Assembly (NCBI RefSeq): GCF_013149805.1
Contig: NZ_JABEZT010000012.1
Coordinates: 1 to 64,000 of the forward strand
DNA length: 64,000 bases
Reading direction: 5' to 3'
From: Isoptericola chiayiensis
GTDB taxonomy: Bacteria > Actinomycetota > Actinomycetes > Actinomycetales > Cellulomonadaceae
The notes below the pieces were generated by a model. It worked only from the letters and a program-made list of their open reading frames with translations, ran no database searches and was not told the DNA's origin. Below are positions 1-9,293 of this stretch, piece by piece. Within the stretch, counting starts at the first letter, position 1. Each line of letters starts with the position of its first letter. Both the position numbers and the translations under genes were made by a program.

Positions 1-1
1 C

Positions 2-43
2 CCCATCGAAGTCCACGACGCCCACGTCCGCCTCACCGGATAA
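2..43 (+). CDS. C-terminal end of an unidentified protein (partial)
   Basis: The first bases read in one frame as the last 13 codons of a gene that begins left of the window and stops with TAA at 41-43. The visible end is PIEVHDAHVRLTG. This is too short to assign a family. The 20-bp repeat array begins immediately after the stop codon. Confidence 0.4.
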   Translation, partial: PIEVHDAHVRLTG

Positions 44-140
44 CCCCACCCCGCGCGGAAGTCGCCTACCCCGCGGGAAGGTTGCCTACGTCGCGGGAGG
101 GTTGCCTACCCCGCGGGAAAGTTGCCTACCTCGCGAGCGG
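41..140 (+). repeat. 20-bp tandem repeat array R1 (4 clear units plus 1 degenerate)
   Basis: Units begin at 61, 81, 101 and 121, exactly 20 bp apart, with a degenerate copy at about 42-60. Each has the form GTTGCCTACCTCGCGGGAAA. The core GCCTAC is invariant, and the next three bases are CTC, GTC or CCC. All units point the same way. The same family recurs at 7001-7240. No protein or RNA family is recognised. The reading frame that crosses the array is very probably spurious, because the 20-bp period produces a 60-bp (20-codon) peptide pattern. Confidence 0.85.
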
Positions 141-205
141 GATAGGGCGAAGCGCGCAAAAGCCGCGCGTGATGCGCATCCCGGGCTGCCGCGACGGCAA
201 AATGC

Positions 206-234
206 TGGACTTCCAGGCCCCGGACCTCTACTTT
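206..234 (+). promoter_or_regulatory. Candidate promoter of the HNH gene
   Basis: TGGACT (206-211) and TACTTT (229-234) are separated by 17 bp, a reasonable housekeeping-type promoter about 134 bp before the GTG start at 368. The rest of 141-367 shows no gene that I can support. Confidence 0.35.
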
Positions 235-367
235 CATCGTGACAGGAGTCACACGCCTGTCCGGCGATCCTGCCCGATCGCCGCCGCACCGACACCGACC
301 CATCGAGGAGCCGCCGAGCGCGTACCGGCCTGGGGCCCGTGCGCACCGCACAGGAGGGAGCAGGACC

Positions 368-844
368 GTGGCCGACGTGCTGGTCCTCAACGCCGGCTAC
401 GAGCCGCTGCACCGCGTGTCCGTCAAGCACGCCATCACGATGCTGGTGCGCGAGGTGGCCGTGGTGGAGGAGTCGGTAGACGGCGTCTCCTTCGGCCCCT
501 ACCCGCTCCCCCGTGTCCTGCGGCTGGTCCGCTACGTCGCCATGCGCTGGCTGTACCGCGGCGGCGGCCGCCCGGCGGTGACCAAGGACGGCGTCAAGCG
601 CCGCGACGGCGAGTGCGCCTACTGCGGCGGGCCGGCGCAGACCGTCGACCACGTGGTGCCGCGGTCCCGCGGGGGCGACAGCTCGTGGCTGAACCTCGTG
701 GCGGCGTGCGAGCCCTGCAACCACCGCAAGGCGGACCGCACGCCCGTCGAGGCAGGCATGCCGCTGCAGCTCACCCCGTACGTACCGCCCGCGGACCACG
801 GTCTGGTACGGCGCCGCCGTCGGGCACGCTCACTGGCTGCCTGA
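368..844 (+). CDS. HNH endonuclease family protein
   Basis: The 158-residue protein carries an HNH/McrA-type nuclease fold in its second half. It has a CAYC zinc knuckle at residues 83-86, the DHVVPRSRGG motif at 94-103 with the first catalytic His, Asn109, and a CEPCNHRK knuckle at 114-121. The N-terminal 70 residues match the usual actinobacterial short HNH protein of about 160 residues. The GTG start at 368 was chosen because an AGGAGGGAG ribosome site lies 8 bp upstream. An upstream extension of the frame to 239 lacks such a site. Its target is unknown. These proteins are common chromosomal genes, so a mobile-element role is not implied. A 66-bp palindrome follows the stop codon by 20 bp. 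Confidence 0.88.
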   Translation: MADVLVLNAGYEPLHRVSVKHAITMLVREVAVVEESVDGVSFGPYPLPRVLRLVRYVAMRWLYRGGGRPAVTKDGVKRRDGECAYCGGPAQTVDHVVPRSRGGDSSWLNLVAACEPCNHRKADRTPVEAGMPLQLTPYVPPADHGLVRRRRRARSLAA

Positions 845-864
845 GCATCCCCGACTGCTGGCAT

Positions 865-930
865 CGGTTCGGCAAAGTGCGGCCGGTTCGGCAAGTCATC
901 CTGCCGAACCGGCCGCACTCTGCCGATCCG
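865..930. terminator. 66-bp palindrome P1 between convergent genes
   Basis: Arms 865-893 and 902-930 are complementary at 27 of 29 positions. The element lies 20 bp after the HNH gene and 54 bp from the end of the convergent gene, so it can act as a bidirectional terminator. It has the same 66-bp length as P2 (44280-44345) and P3 (45406-45471). It matches P3 at 25 of the 32 left-arm positions, so it is a diverged member of the same family. Confidence 0.7.
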
Positions 931-984
931 AGCGGCCAGCACGACACACCCTGACCAGCCAGAGCTCCGGGTGGCCAGCAGAGC

Positions 985-2055
985 TCAGATCCCGCTGGTG
1001 GGCTCCCAGCGCGCGGACTCCCCGGGCTCGACGTCGGCCGCCGACCCCTCGGGCATCTCCGCGACGGTCGAGGCCGACTGCAGCGCGTCCTCGTCGAGCC
1101 GACCGATGGCACCGGTGACCGGCTGCGGCACGGCGGGACCCTGCTCGTCCAGGACCCGGGAGGCCACGACGGTGCTGCCGAAGTTCGCGTGGCAGGAGGT
1201 GCAGTACCACTCCGGGGCGGGCACGGGGACCTCGAACCCGCCGTAGACGACGTCGGGCTCGGCGCTGACGACGTCGTCGGTGAAGGTCATGCCCCACACG
1301 ATGCGCTTGGTCTTCCCGCGCACGCCGCAGCCGGGGCACTGCGGGCGCAGGCGGGCACGCTGCGCGGATACCGAGTGCGCGTGCATGAGGTCGTGGCACT
1401 GCCCGCACATCAGGTGCACGTCGCGGATGACCTGCTCGAGCGTGCGCCCACCGGCGGTCGTCGTGCCGAGGCGCACGGCGCCGTCGTCGTGCGCCTGCAG
1501 CTCGTGCACGTCGACGAACCGTTCGCAGGTGGCGCACCGCTCCTCGCGGCGCATCGCCCACCCGGTCACCGCACGGTGACCGATGATGCGCAGCACGTGG
1601 ACGTCGGACGCCGCAGGACCCGCGCCGCAGTCGCCCGGGTCGATGGTGTGCACCGGACCGTCGTGGAACTGGTTGGCGATGCCGTCCAGCACGGCGCGGG
1701 CGTGCTCGGCGGGCAGCCAGCCGGACGAGCCGATGTAGGCGTCGGCGCCGTCGAAGAGGTCGGCCCACACGATCGGGCGGTCGGGGCCGAACAGCTCGTC
1801 GGTGATCCAGGAGTCGCCGTCGGAGGCGCCCATGAGTTCCACCGAGGCGACGACGCCGGCCTCGCCGAGCACGGTGACGACGACGTCGCCCCGCTTCGGG
1901 CCGTCGGGCCCGCCGGGCAGCGCGTGCTCACGCGAACGGGTCGCGATGGCGATGGACTCGCGCAGCCACTCCGAGGACCAGTTCAGGTACACGGAGGGCA
2001 CGAGCCATGCCGGCAGCGATGACACGGACGGGAGGGCGTCGACTTCGGTGCTCAC
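985..2055 (-). CDS. Unrecognised HNH-like / zinc-ribbon protein
   Basis: The 356-residue protein has no family that I can name. Visible elements are a CATC knuckle (about 174-177), HELQAH (184-189) and CGQCHDLMH (217-225), together the spacing of an HNH-type metal site. These are followed by a zinc ribbon with CPGC (240-243) and CTSC (285-288). The N-terminal 150 residues have no motif that I recognise. The GTG at 2055 is preferred because TATGTT lies 7 nt before it, the arrangement of a leaderless actinobacterial mRNA. An ATG 12 bp further upstream overlaps that box. The gene converges on the HNH gene across palindrome P1. Nuclease activity is inferred from the Cys/His pattern only. Confidence 0.7.
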   Translation of the reverse strand: MSTEVDALPSVSSLPAWLVPSVYLNWSSEWLRESIAIATRSREHALPGGPDGPKRGDVVVTVLGEAGVVASVELMGASDGDSWITDELFGPDRPIVWADLFDGADAYIGSSGWLPAEHARAVLDGIANQFHDGPVHTIDPGDCGAGPAASDVHVLRIIGHRAVTGWAMRREERCATCERFVDVHELQAHDDGAVRLGTTTAGGRTLEQVIRDVHLMCGQCHDLMHAHSVSAQRARLRPQCPGCGVRGKTKRIVWGMTFTDDVVSAEPDVVYGGFEVPVPAPEWYCTSCHANFGSTVVASRVLDEQGPAVPQPVTGAIGRLDEDALQSASTVAEMPEGSAADVEPGESARWEPTSGI

Positions 2056-2131
2056 GGCATGCAACATAGCGGGTCAGAGGCCCGCGCGACAGCCCCTGCG
2101 CCAGGATCCCGGTCGACGCCGGCCCCGCCGG

Positions 2132-2416
2132 TCAGTCCCGCCCGAACGCGGCGCGCAGCTCGCCCTTGGCCCGCTCCAGCACGTCGCGCCGCTCGTCGGT
2201 CAGCTGCGACCCGGCGCGGTTCATGTAGAACGTGAGCATCGACATCGCCGACCGGTAGGCGCTGCCCTTGCGCCGGTCGCTGGCCTCGGCCGACCGTTTG
2301 AGCGACGCGGCGATGCGTGCCGGGTCGTCCCAGGTGAAGACGTCGCCCTCGAGGTCGAGCGCGTCGGAGCGGTCGGTCACGTCCTGCGACCAGCGGTCGT
2401 CCTGCCGAGCATCCAT
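2132..2416 (-). CDS. DUF3175 family protein
   Basis: This 94-residue protein matches the DUF3175 pattern almost throughout: WSQDVTDRSDALDLEGDVFT, then DDPARIAASLKRSAE, then YRSAMSMLTFYMNRAG. The function of the family is unknown, and it is often a free-standing small cytoplasmic protein. TAGCGT lies 6 nt before the ATG, so the transcript is probably leaderless. It is probably transcribed alone, because the gaps to the neighbours are 76 and 91 bp and hold nothing recognised. Confidence 0.85.
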   Translation of the reverse strand: MDARQDDRWSQDVTDRSDALDLEGDVFTWDDPARIAASLKRSAEASDRRKGSAYRSAMSMLTFYMNRAGSQLTDERRDVLERAKGELRAAFGRD

Positions 2417-2507
2417 CCCTCGACGCTAGGCCCGCGTCGCGCGGCGCGCAGCCCGGACTACACCCCGCGCACGACGGCCCGCAGCGCAGCCACCGCGGGC
2501 CGCCCGT

Positions 2508-2915
2508 TCACCGCAGGGCCGCGGCCTCCTCGTCGGTGAACAGTCGCGAACGGATGAGGAACCGCACCCCCTCGGGCGCCTCGACGCTGAACCCGGCACC
2601 CCGTCCCGGCACGACGTCGATCGTCAGGTGGGTGTGGCTCCAGTACTCGAACTGCGCCCGGCTCATCCACACCGGAACGGTGAACGCCACCGCGGGGCCG
2701 GGCCCGCCGTCGTCGGACAGGGACAGGTCGCCCAGGTGCACGTCGGCGTCGGACGTGATGAAGTCGCCGGCCGGGTAGCACATGGGGCTGGAGCCGTCGC
2801 AGCACCCGCCGGACTGGTGGAACATGAGCTCGCCGTGGCGACGCCGCAGCCGAGCGAGGAGCTCGGCCGCGGCGTCGGTGACGGCGACCCGCGAGACGTC
2901 CGCGGAGTCCGTCAT
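2508..2915 (-). CDS. DUF779 family protein, aldehyde dehydrogenase partner
   Basis: The 135-residue product has the DUF779 signature FHQSGGCCDGSSPMCYP (about residues 33-49), a Cys-rich probable metal site, and an FEYWSHTHLTIDVV segment. DUF779 genes are repeatedly found next to acetaldehyde-type aldehyde dehydrogenases, as here. A role in maturing or assisting that enzyme has been suggested from context only. A GGGGGA ribosome site favours ATG at 2915 over the GTG three bases upstream. The gap to the dehydrogenase stop is 13 bp, so the two form an operon. Confidence 0.88.
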   Translation of the reverse strand: MTDSADVSRVAVTDAAAELLARLRRRHGELMFHQSGGCCDGSSPMCYPAGDFITSDADVHLGDLSLSDDGGPGPAVAFTVPVWMSRAQFEYWSHTHLTIDVVPGRGAGFSVEAPEGVRFLIRSRLFTDEEAAALR

Positions 2916-2928
2916 CACTCCCCCGTTC

Positions 2929-4452
<1,524 letters not shown>

Positions 4453-4596
4453 GGTGTGCTGCCTCCTCGCAGTGCTCACCGCGCCGGGCCGTTCGTGGCG
4501 GCCGGCGACGGCGCGTCGTCGCGCCGTGGCTGCGACGGTATGCGGCAGGTGTTGCAACACCGTTGCACCTGCGCGGCCGGGCGCTTCCCGCGGGCC

Positions 4597-5892
4597 TCAG
4601 CGCAGCGCGGCGTCGACGACGGCGAGGTGGGCCCGCGCTCGCGTCCACCGGGGGCTGCCGGGTGCGGCACGGGCGACCAGCTGCCGCCAGGCGGCGACGT
4701 CGTCTGCGCCGTCGTCGGTCCGGGTCCAGGCTTCCAGCGCCTCGGGATCGGCGTCGGCGAGGACGGCGGCGCGCACCTCGGCGGTGAGCTCGGCGCGCAG
4801 TCGTTCGACGCCGGGCGCGAGGGACCGGGGCAGCAGCGGCCCGGTCCAGGCGGCCAGGGCGCGTGCGGTCTCCCCGGCGGCGAGGAGGCCACGGACGGCG
4901 TCGACGTCGGTGCGGACGTGCGGGGCGAGCCGGTACGGGCGGGAGCCGGTGACCAGGGGGCCGACGGCGCGGCGCAGGCGGGAGATCTCGGCCCGGACGG
5001 TCACGTCGGACAGGTCTCCGGGGTGCAGCAGCACGGCGAGCTCGTCGGCGGTCAGGCCGCGCGGGTGCTCGGCGAGCAGGGCGAGGATCTCGGCGTGCCG
5101 GCCCGGGAGCCGCCGTTCGCCGTCGGACGTCAGCAGGGCGGGCGTGCCGAGCAGCTGGAGTTGCGGCTCGGCGACGGGGCCGGACGGGCTGCTGCGGTCA
5201 GGGAGCTGTCGGACGGCCCGGGCGGCGAGCTCGCGTTCGAGGCTGGCGACGGTGGCACGGACCAGCGACAGGGTGACGTGGGACGCCGCCGGACGTCCTC
5301 CGGTGACGTCGAGGACCCCGAGGACCGTGCCGTCGTGGTCGCGGATCGGCGCGGCCGCGCAGTTGAGTCGTTGGACCGGCCGGGAGAAGTGCTCGGCACC
5401 GAGCACCTGGACGGGACGCCGCGTGGCCAGCGCGGTCCCGGGGGCGTTGGTGCCGACGTCCTGCTCGCGCCACACGGCACCGGGGACGAACCCGACGGAC
5501 TCCACGGTGGCGCGGGTGGAGCGGGCGCCCTCGACCCACAGCAGTTGTCCGGCGTCGTCGGAGACGGCGACGACGAGCCCGTCCTCCCGCGCGGCGTCGA
5601 CCACGAGCTCGCGCACGACCGGCATGAGCGGGGCCAGCGGGTGGCCGGCGCGGTAGTCGTCGAGCTCGTCCGCGGGCAGGCCGATCGTGGCGTGCGGGGT
5701 GTCGGGGTCGACGCCGCTGGAGCGGCTGCGGCGCCAGGACGCCGCGACCAGCGGGTCCAGGCCGTCCGGGAGCGTCCCGGTGTCGAGGAAGGCGTCGTAG
5801 GCGGTGCGCACGGACCGGCGGTCGCGGCGTACGGGCACGGCAGCACCCGTGGTCACGGCACCCTCGCCCTGACCGGCGGACCGATGTCTCAT
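4597..5892 (-). CDS. GAF-domain transcriptional regulator (AcoR-like N-terminus, winged-helix C-terminus)
   Basis: The 431-residue protein begins like AcoR regulators: [17 protein letters not shown] near residue 50, then a sensory region with LLWVEG and the GAF motif [15 protein letters not shown] (about 140-155). No sigma-54 AAA+ domain follows. Instead a DNA-binding winged-helix segment, [20 protein letters not shown], lies near residue 305, then an alpha-helical tail. This design is common in actinobacteria beside acetaldehyde dehydrogenase genes. The ATG at 5892 has a GGAGG site 4 nt upstream. It lies 144 bp before the aldehyde dehydrogenase, so co-transcription or activation of that gene is the likely role. 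Confidence 0.85.
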   Translation of the reverse strand: MRHRSAGQGEGAVTTGAAVPVRRDRRSVRTAYDAFLDTGTLPDGLDPLVAASWRRSRSSGVDPDTPHATIGLPADELDDYRAGHPLAPLMPVVRELVVDAAREDGLVVAVSDDAGQLLWVEGARSTRATVESVGFVPGAVWREQDVGTNAPGTALATRRPVQVLGAEHFSRPVQRLNCAAAPIRDHDGTVLGVLDVTGGRPAASHVTLSLVRATVASLERELAARAVRQLPDRSSPSGPVAEPQLQLLGTPALLTSDGERRLPGRHAEILALLAEHPRGLTADELAVLLHPGDLSDVTVRAEISRLRRAVGPLVTGSRPYRLAPHVRTDVDAVRGLLAAGETARALAAWTGPLLPRSLAPGVERLRAELTAEVRAAVLADADPEALEAWTRTDDGADDVAAWRQLVARAAPGSPRWTRARAHLAVVDAALR

Positions 5893-5974
5893 GGCGCCTC
5901 CGACGTCGTCGTCCGGTGGTGCTGCCAGTGTAGGACCGGTGGCGCGGGGCGCAGCATCGCAGCGCTCACCATGC

Positions 5975-6007
5975 GCGTCTCACATCGTGGTCCCACATGA
6001 TGGACGC
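5975..6007. promoter_or_regulatory. Imperfect inverted repeat, possible operator upstream of the rhodanese gene
   Basis: GCGTC (5975-5979) and GACGC (6003-6007) enclose two related pieces, ACATCGTGG and ACATGATGG, just upstream of a TAGGGT -10-like box at 6036-6041. It lies in the divergent region between the GAF regulator and the sulfurtransferase. The protein that might bind is unknown. Confidence 0.25.
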
Positions 6008-6070
6008 CAGGTGTCCGGGCTGCTCACCTCCGGCCTAGGGTGGCTCCGGACCACCGACCAGGAGGAGATC

Positions 6071-6976
6071 ATGCCCGCACCGCTCGACCCCACGCCTCGC
6101 CTGCAGGAGTACGCCCACCCCGAGCGCCTGGTGACCACCCAGTGGCTCGCCGAGAACCTCGAGAACCCGGACCTCGTCGTCGTGGAGTCCGACGAGGACG
6201 TGCTGCTCTACGAGACCGGGCACATCCCCGGCGCGGTCAAGATCGACTGGCACACCGACCTGCTGCTGCCCGTCGAGCGCGACTACCTCGACGGCCCCGG
6301 CTTCGCCGAGCTGCTCGGTTCCAAGGGCATCGGCCGCGACACCACCATCGTGCTGTACGGCGACAAGAACAACTGGTGGGCCGCCTACACCGCGTGGGTC
6401 TTCACCCTCTTCGGCCACGCCGACGTCCGCCTGCTCGACGGCGGCCGCAACCTCTGGGTCGCCGAGGGCCGCGACCTCACCACGGACGTGCCGACGCCGA
6501 CCCCGGCCGAGTACCCGTCCGTCGAGCGGGACGACACCACGTTCCGCGCCTTCAAGGAGGACGTGCTCGCGCACCTCGGCCAGGGCCCGCTGGTCGACAT
6601 CCGCTCCCCGCAGGAGTTCACCGGCGAGCGCCTCCACATCCCCGACTACCCCGAGGAGGGCGTGCTGCGCGGCGGGCACATCCCCACCGCGCACAACGTC
6701 CCGTGGGCCACGGCCGTGTCCGAGGACGGCACGTACAAGCCGCGTGCCGAGCTCGCGGCCATCTACCAGGCGGGCGGCCTCGGCATCACCGACGAGGACA
6801 AGGTCATCACCTACTGCCGCATCGGGGAGCGCTCGAGCCACACCTGGTTCGCCCTGCACTTCCTGCTCGGCATCCCGGACGTGCGCAACTACGACGGGTC
6901 CTGGACCGAGTGGGGCAACGCCGTGCGCGTCCCGATCGTCGCCGGCGACCAGCCCGGCGAGGCCCCCGCGGCCTGA
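6071..6976 (+). CDS. sseA: Thiosulfate sulfurtransferase (two-domain rhodanese)
   Basis: The 301-residue protein has an inactive N-terminal rhodanese domain (about 20-140) and a catalytic C-terminal one (about 155-290). The active-site loop is [11 protein letters not shown] with Cys249. [14 protein letters not shown] near the end matches actinobacterial CysA2/SseA enzymes. It transfers sulfane sulfur from thiosulfate to thiol acceptors in the cytoplasm. ATG 6071 has an AGGAGGAG site 4 nt upstream. SufE lies downstream, beyond the 20-bp repeat array, and a shared sulfur-trafficking theme is plausible. The symbol is given by family resemblance. Confidence 0.92.
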   Translation: MPAPLDPTPRLQEYAHPERLVTTQWLAENLENPDLVVVESDEDVLLYETGHIPGAVKIDWHTDLLLPVERDYLDGPGFAELLGSKGIGRDTTIVLYGDKNNWWAAYTAWVFTLFGHADVRLLDGGRNLWVAEGRDLTTDVPTPTPAEYPSVERDDTTFRAFKEDVLAHLGQGPLVDIRSPQEFTGERLHIPDYPEEGVLRGGHIPTAHNVPWATAVSEDGTYKPRAELAAIYQAGGLGITDEDKVITYCRIGERSSHTWFALHFLLGIPDVRNYDGSWTEWGNAVRVPIVAGDQPGEAPAA

Positions 6977-7000
6977 CCGCACTCCCGCCCCTCCCACCCC

Positions 7001-7240
7001 CGCGAGGTAGGCGGACCTCTCGCGAGGTAGGCACGTTCCACGCGACGTAGGCGACGTTCCCGCGAGGTAGGCGCGTTCTCCCCGGGGTAGGCAATATCCG
7101 GCCGAGGTAGGCCACCGTGGCGTGGCCTACCTCGACGGAAAAGTGCCTACCTCGCGGGGGAACGGCCTACGTCGCCGGAGAATTGCCTACCCCGGGAAGA
7201 AGTTGCCTACCTCGTCGAGAGTTGGCCTACCTCGCGGGAG
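7001..7240. repeat. Mirrored 20-bp repeat array R2 (6 + 6 units)
   Basis: Twelve units lie in exact 20-bp register. Six, starting at 7001, 7021, 7041, 7061, 7081 and 7101, read CGCGAGGTAGGC followed by 8 variable bases. Six, starting at 7121, 7141, 7161, 7181, 7201 and 7221, carry the reverse complement GCCTACCTCGCG. The junction at about 7104-7134 is a perfect 13-bp inverted repeat, CGAGGTAGGCCAC and its complement. The GTAGGC/GCCTAC hexamer is invariant. The three bases beside it are GAG/CTC, GAC/GTC or GGG/CCC, and each variant occurs in both halves. The array fills the gap between the rhodanese gene and sufE. Confidence 0.9.
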
Positions 7241-7269
7241 GGGTGTGCACGCTACGAGATGATGGAGCC

Positions 7270-7719
7270 ATGACCGACGACGCCGCACCCGCCCTGCCCA
7301 AGTCCCTCGCCGAGATCCGCGAGGACTTCCTGGCGCTGTCCGAGTCCGAGCGCCTGCAGCTCCTGCTGGAGTTCTCCCGCGAGCTGCCCGACCTGCCGGA
7401 GCGCTACGCCGCGGCCCCGGGCATGCTGGAGAAGGTCGAGGAGTGCCAGTCCCCCGTGCGGGCGTTCGCCGAGGTGTCCGACGGCGTCGTGCACTTCTAC
7501 GCCACGGCCCCGCAGGAGGCACCCACCACGCGCGGCTTCGCCTCCATCCTCGCCCAGGGGCTGTCCGGGCTCACGCCGCAGCAGGTCCTCGACGTCCCCG
7601 AGGAGTTCCCGCTCCAGCTCGGGCTCACCCGAGCGGTGAGCGTGCTGCGCCTCAACGGCATGGCCGGCATGCTCACGCGTGCCAAGCGCCAGGTCGTCGA
7701 GCAGCTCGCGGCGGCCTGA
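7270..7719 (+). CDS. sufE: SufE family sulfur acceptor protein
   Basis: The 149-residue protein has the SufE signature CQSPVRAF, with the conserved sulfur-accepting Cys59, in a context of [20 protein letters not shown] before and [11 protein letters not shown] after. SufE takes persulfide sulfur from a SufS-type cysteine desulfurase and passes it to Fe-S scaffolds. The length is typical. ATG 7270 lies 30 bp after the last 20-bp repeat, so the array occupies its upstream region. No sufS or sufBCD genes are in the window. The upstream rhodanese is the only sulfur-transfer neighbour. Confidence 0.93.
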   Translation: MTDDAAPALPKSLAEIREDFLALSESERLQLLLEFSRELPDLPERYAAAPGMLEKVEECQSPVRAFAEVSDGVVHFYATAPQEAPTTRGFASILAQGLSGLTPQQVLDVPEEFPLQLGLTRAVSVLRLNGMAGMLTRAKRQVVEQLAAA

Positions 7720-7759
7720 GCCGCACCCCGATCACCTCGGGACCCGTAGCCTGGGCCCC

Positions 7760-8878
7760 GTGAGCCTCACCAGCGTCCTGCTCCTGCTCGCCGGGTTCGT
7801 CCTCCTCGTCGGTGGTGGCGAGGCCCTCGTCCGCGGCGCCGCCTCCCTGGCGCGCACGATGGGGATGTCGGCCCTCGTGGTGGGCCTGACGGTCGTGTCG
7901 TTCGCGACGTCGAGCCCTGAGTTGGCCGTCAGCGCAGGCTCCGCGCTCGCCGGCTCCCCCGGTCTCGCGGTCGGCAACGTCGTCGGCTCGAACATCGCCA
8001 ACATCCTCCTCGTCCTCGGGGTGGCGGCACTCGTGGTCCCGCTGGCGGTGACCTCCCGGCTGGTGCGCACCGACATCCCGGTCATGGTGGGGCTGTCCGT
8101 GCTCACGCTGGTCCTGGCCCTGGACGACACGATCAGCACCACCGACGGCGTCCTGCTGCTCGGCCTGCTGGCCGTTTACCTCGTGATGACCACGATCGTG
8201 GCGCGGCGCGAGCGCGGCACCGCCGACGAGCCCCGCGCGCAGGACGGGACCGACGCCCTGGCACGCTTCCGCACCACCCGCGCACGCTCGATCGGGGTCG
8301 ACGCCGTGCTCGTCGTGGTCGGAGTGGGCCTGCTGGTGCTCGGCGCGCAGCTGCTCGTGGACGGGGCCACGCAGATCGCCTCGGCGTTCGGCGTCAGCGA
8401 CCTGGTGATCGGCCTGACCGTGGTGGCCGTCGGCACCTCGCTGCCGGAGCTGGCCACCAGCGTCATCGCGGTGCGGCGCGGGGAGCGGGACATGGCGGTG
8501 GGCAACATCGTCGGCAGCAACATCTTCAACATCGGGGCCGTCCTCGGCCTGACCGCCCTGATCGCGCCGGGCGGCATCGAGGTGGACCCCGCGGCGGTCA
8601 ACGTCGACCTGCCCATCATGGTGGCCGTCGCGGTCGTGCTGCTGCCGATCGCCTTCACCGGCCAGGCGATCGTGCGCTGGGAGGGCGGGCTGTTCGTGGT
8701 CCTCTACCTGGTCTACCTCGCCTACGTCCTCCTGGCTGCGACCGACCACGACGCGCAGGGCCCGTTCGGCGGGGCGATGTTCGGGTTCGTCCTGCCGGTC
8801 ACGGCGGTGTGGCTGGTGGCTCTCGTCGCCTACGAGCTCGGCCTGCGGCGCGGGCGCCGCTCCCCCCACCAGATGTGA
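7760..8878 (+). CDS. Calcium/sodium antiporter (CaCA family)
   Basis: The 372-residue membrane protein has about ten hydrophobic segments and the two alpha repeats that define cation/Ca2+ exchangers: [17 protein letters not shown] with [11 protein letters not shown] in the first half, and [17 protein letters not shown] with [11 protein letters not shown] in the second. A polar loop near residues 150-190 separates the halves. By family it exports Ca2+ in exchange for Na+ or H+, like E. coli YrbG. The GTG start at 7760 is preferred because TAGCCT lies 7 nt upstream, suggesting a leaderless mRNA. Confidence 0.92.
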   Translation: MSLTSVLLLLAGFVLLVGGGEALVRGAASLARTMGMSALVVGLTVVSFATSSPELAVSAGSALAGSPGLAVGNVVGSNIANILLVLGVAALVVPLAVTSRLVRTDIPVMVGLSVLTLVLALDDTISTTDGVLLLGLLAVYLVMTTIVARRERGTADEPRAQDGTDALARFRTTRARSIGVDAVLVVVGVGLLVLGAQLLVDGATQIASAFGVSDLVIGLTVVAVGTSLPELATSVIAVRRGERDMAVGNIVGSNIFNIGAVLGLTALIAPGGIEVDPAAVNVDLPIMVAVAVVLLPIAFTGQAIVRWEGGLFVVLYLVYLAYVLLAATDHDAQGPFGGAMFGFVLPVTAVWLVALVAYELGLRRGRRSPHQM

Positions 8879-8890
8879 CACAGTGGGGCC

Positions 8891-9265
8891 ATGACGGTGC
8901 TCGTGGCCTACCACGCCTCCCCGCACGGCGAGGCGGCTGTCCGGACCGCTGTGGACGAGGCGCGCCAGCGGGACACCTCGCTCCTGGTCCTGGTCCTCGA
9001 CCCGTCGCCACCGGGATCCGCCGCACCCGACGAGCTCACCGCCGTCCTGGACGGCGCCCCGGCGGAGCTGGCGTTCCGGTCGGAGGACACCGAGCCCGCC
9101 GACGCCATCCTCGACGCCGCCGAGGGCTCCGGCGCCACGCTGGTGGTGCTCGGGTCGCGCAAGCGGTCGAGCCAGGGCACGTTCCTCATGGGCACGACGA
9201 CGCAACGCGTCCTGCTCGACGCCTCCGTGCCGGTGCTGGTCGTCAAGGACGCCTACGACTCCTGA
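8891..9265 (+). CDS. UspA-type universal stress protein
   Basis: This single-domain protein of 124 residues starts with MTVLVAYHASPHGEAAV, the first strand and helix of the Usp fold. It ends with VVLGSRKRSSQGTFLMG and ASVPVLVVKD. The nucleotide-binding signature G-2x-G-9x-G-S is degenerate: SRKRSSQGTFLMG lacks the first glycine pair. ATP binding is therefore uncertain. It lies 12 bp after the exchanger gene, so the two are probably co-transcribed. Confidence 0.88.
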   Translation: MTVLVAYHASPHGEAAVRTAVDEARQRDTSLLVLVLDPSPPGSAAPDELTAVLDGAPAELAFRSEDTEPADAILDAAEGSGATLVVLGSRKRSSQGTFLMGTTTQRVLLDASVPVLVVKDAYDS

Positions 9266-9293
9266 GGCCGACTCCTGAGGTCCGCGCGCGCCG

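Noticed and set aside
82-954. Long open frame running through array R1, the HNH gene and palindrome P1
   Set aside because: It is an artefact of the 20-bp repeats and the palindrome. The HNH protein in another frame has clear family motifs and a ribosome site.
7001-7240. CRISPR array
   Set aside because: The constant part is only about 10-12 bp with 8-10 bp variable parts in a 20-bp period, and orientation switches midway. No cas genes are nearby.
7117-7269. N-terminal extension of SufE through the repeat array
   Set aside because: The extra residues are translated repeats (CLPRG...AYLAG type). The family N-terminus and length fit the ATG at 7270.
9205-9293. Frameshifted extension of the UspA protein
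   Set aside because: The direct repeat GACTCCTGAGG at the end suggested slippage, but the 124-residue domain is complete at 9265.
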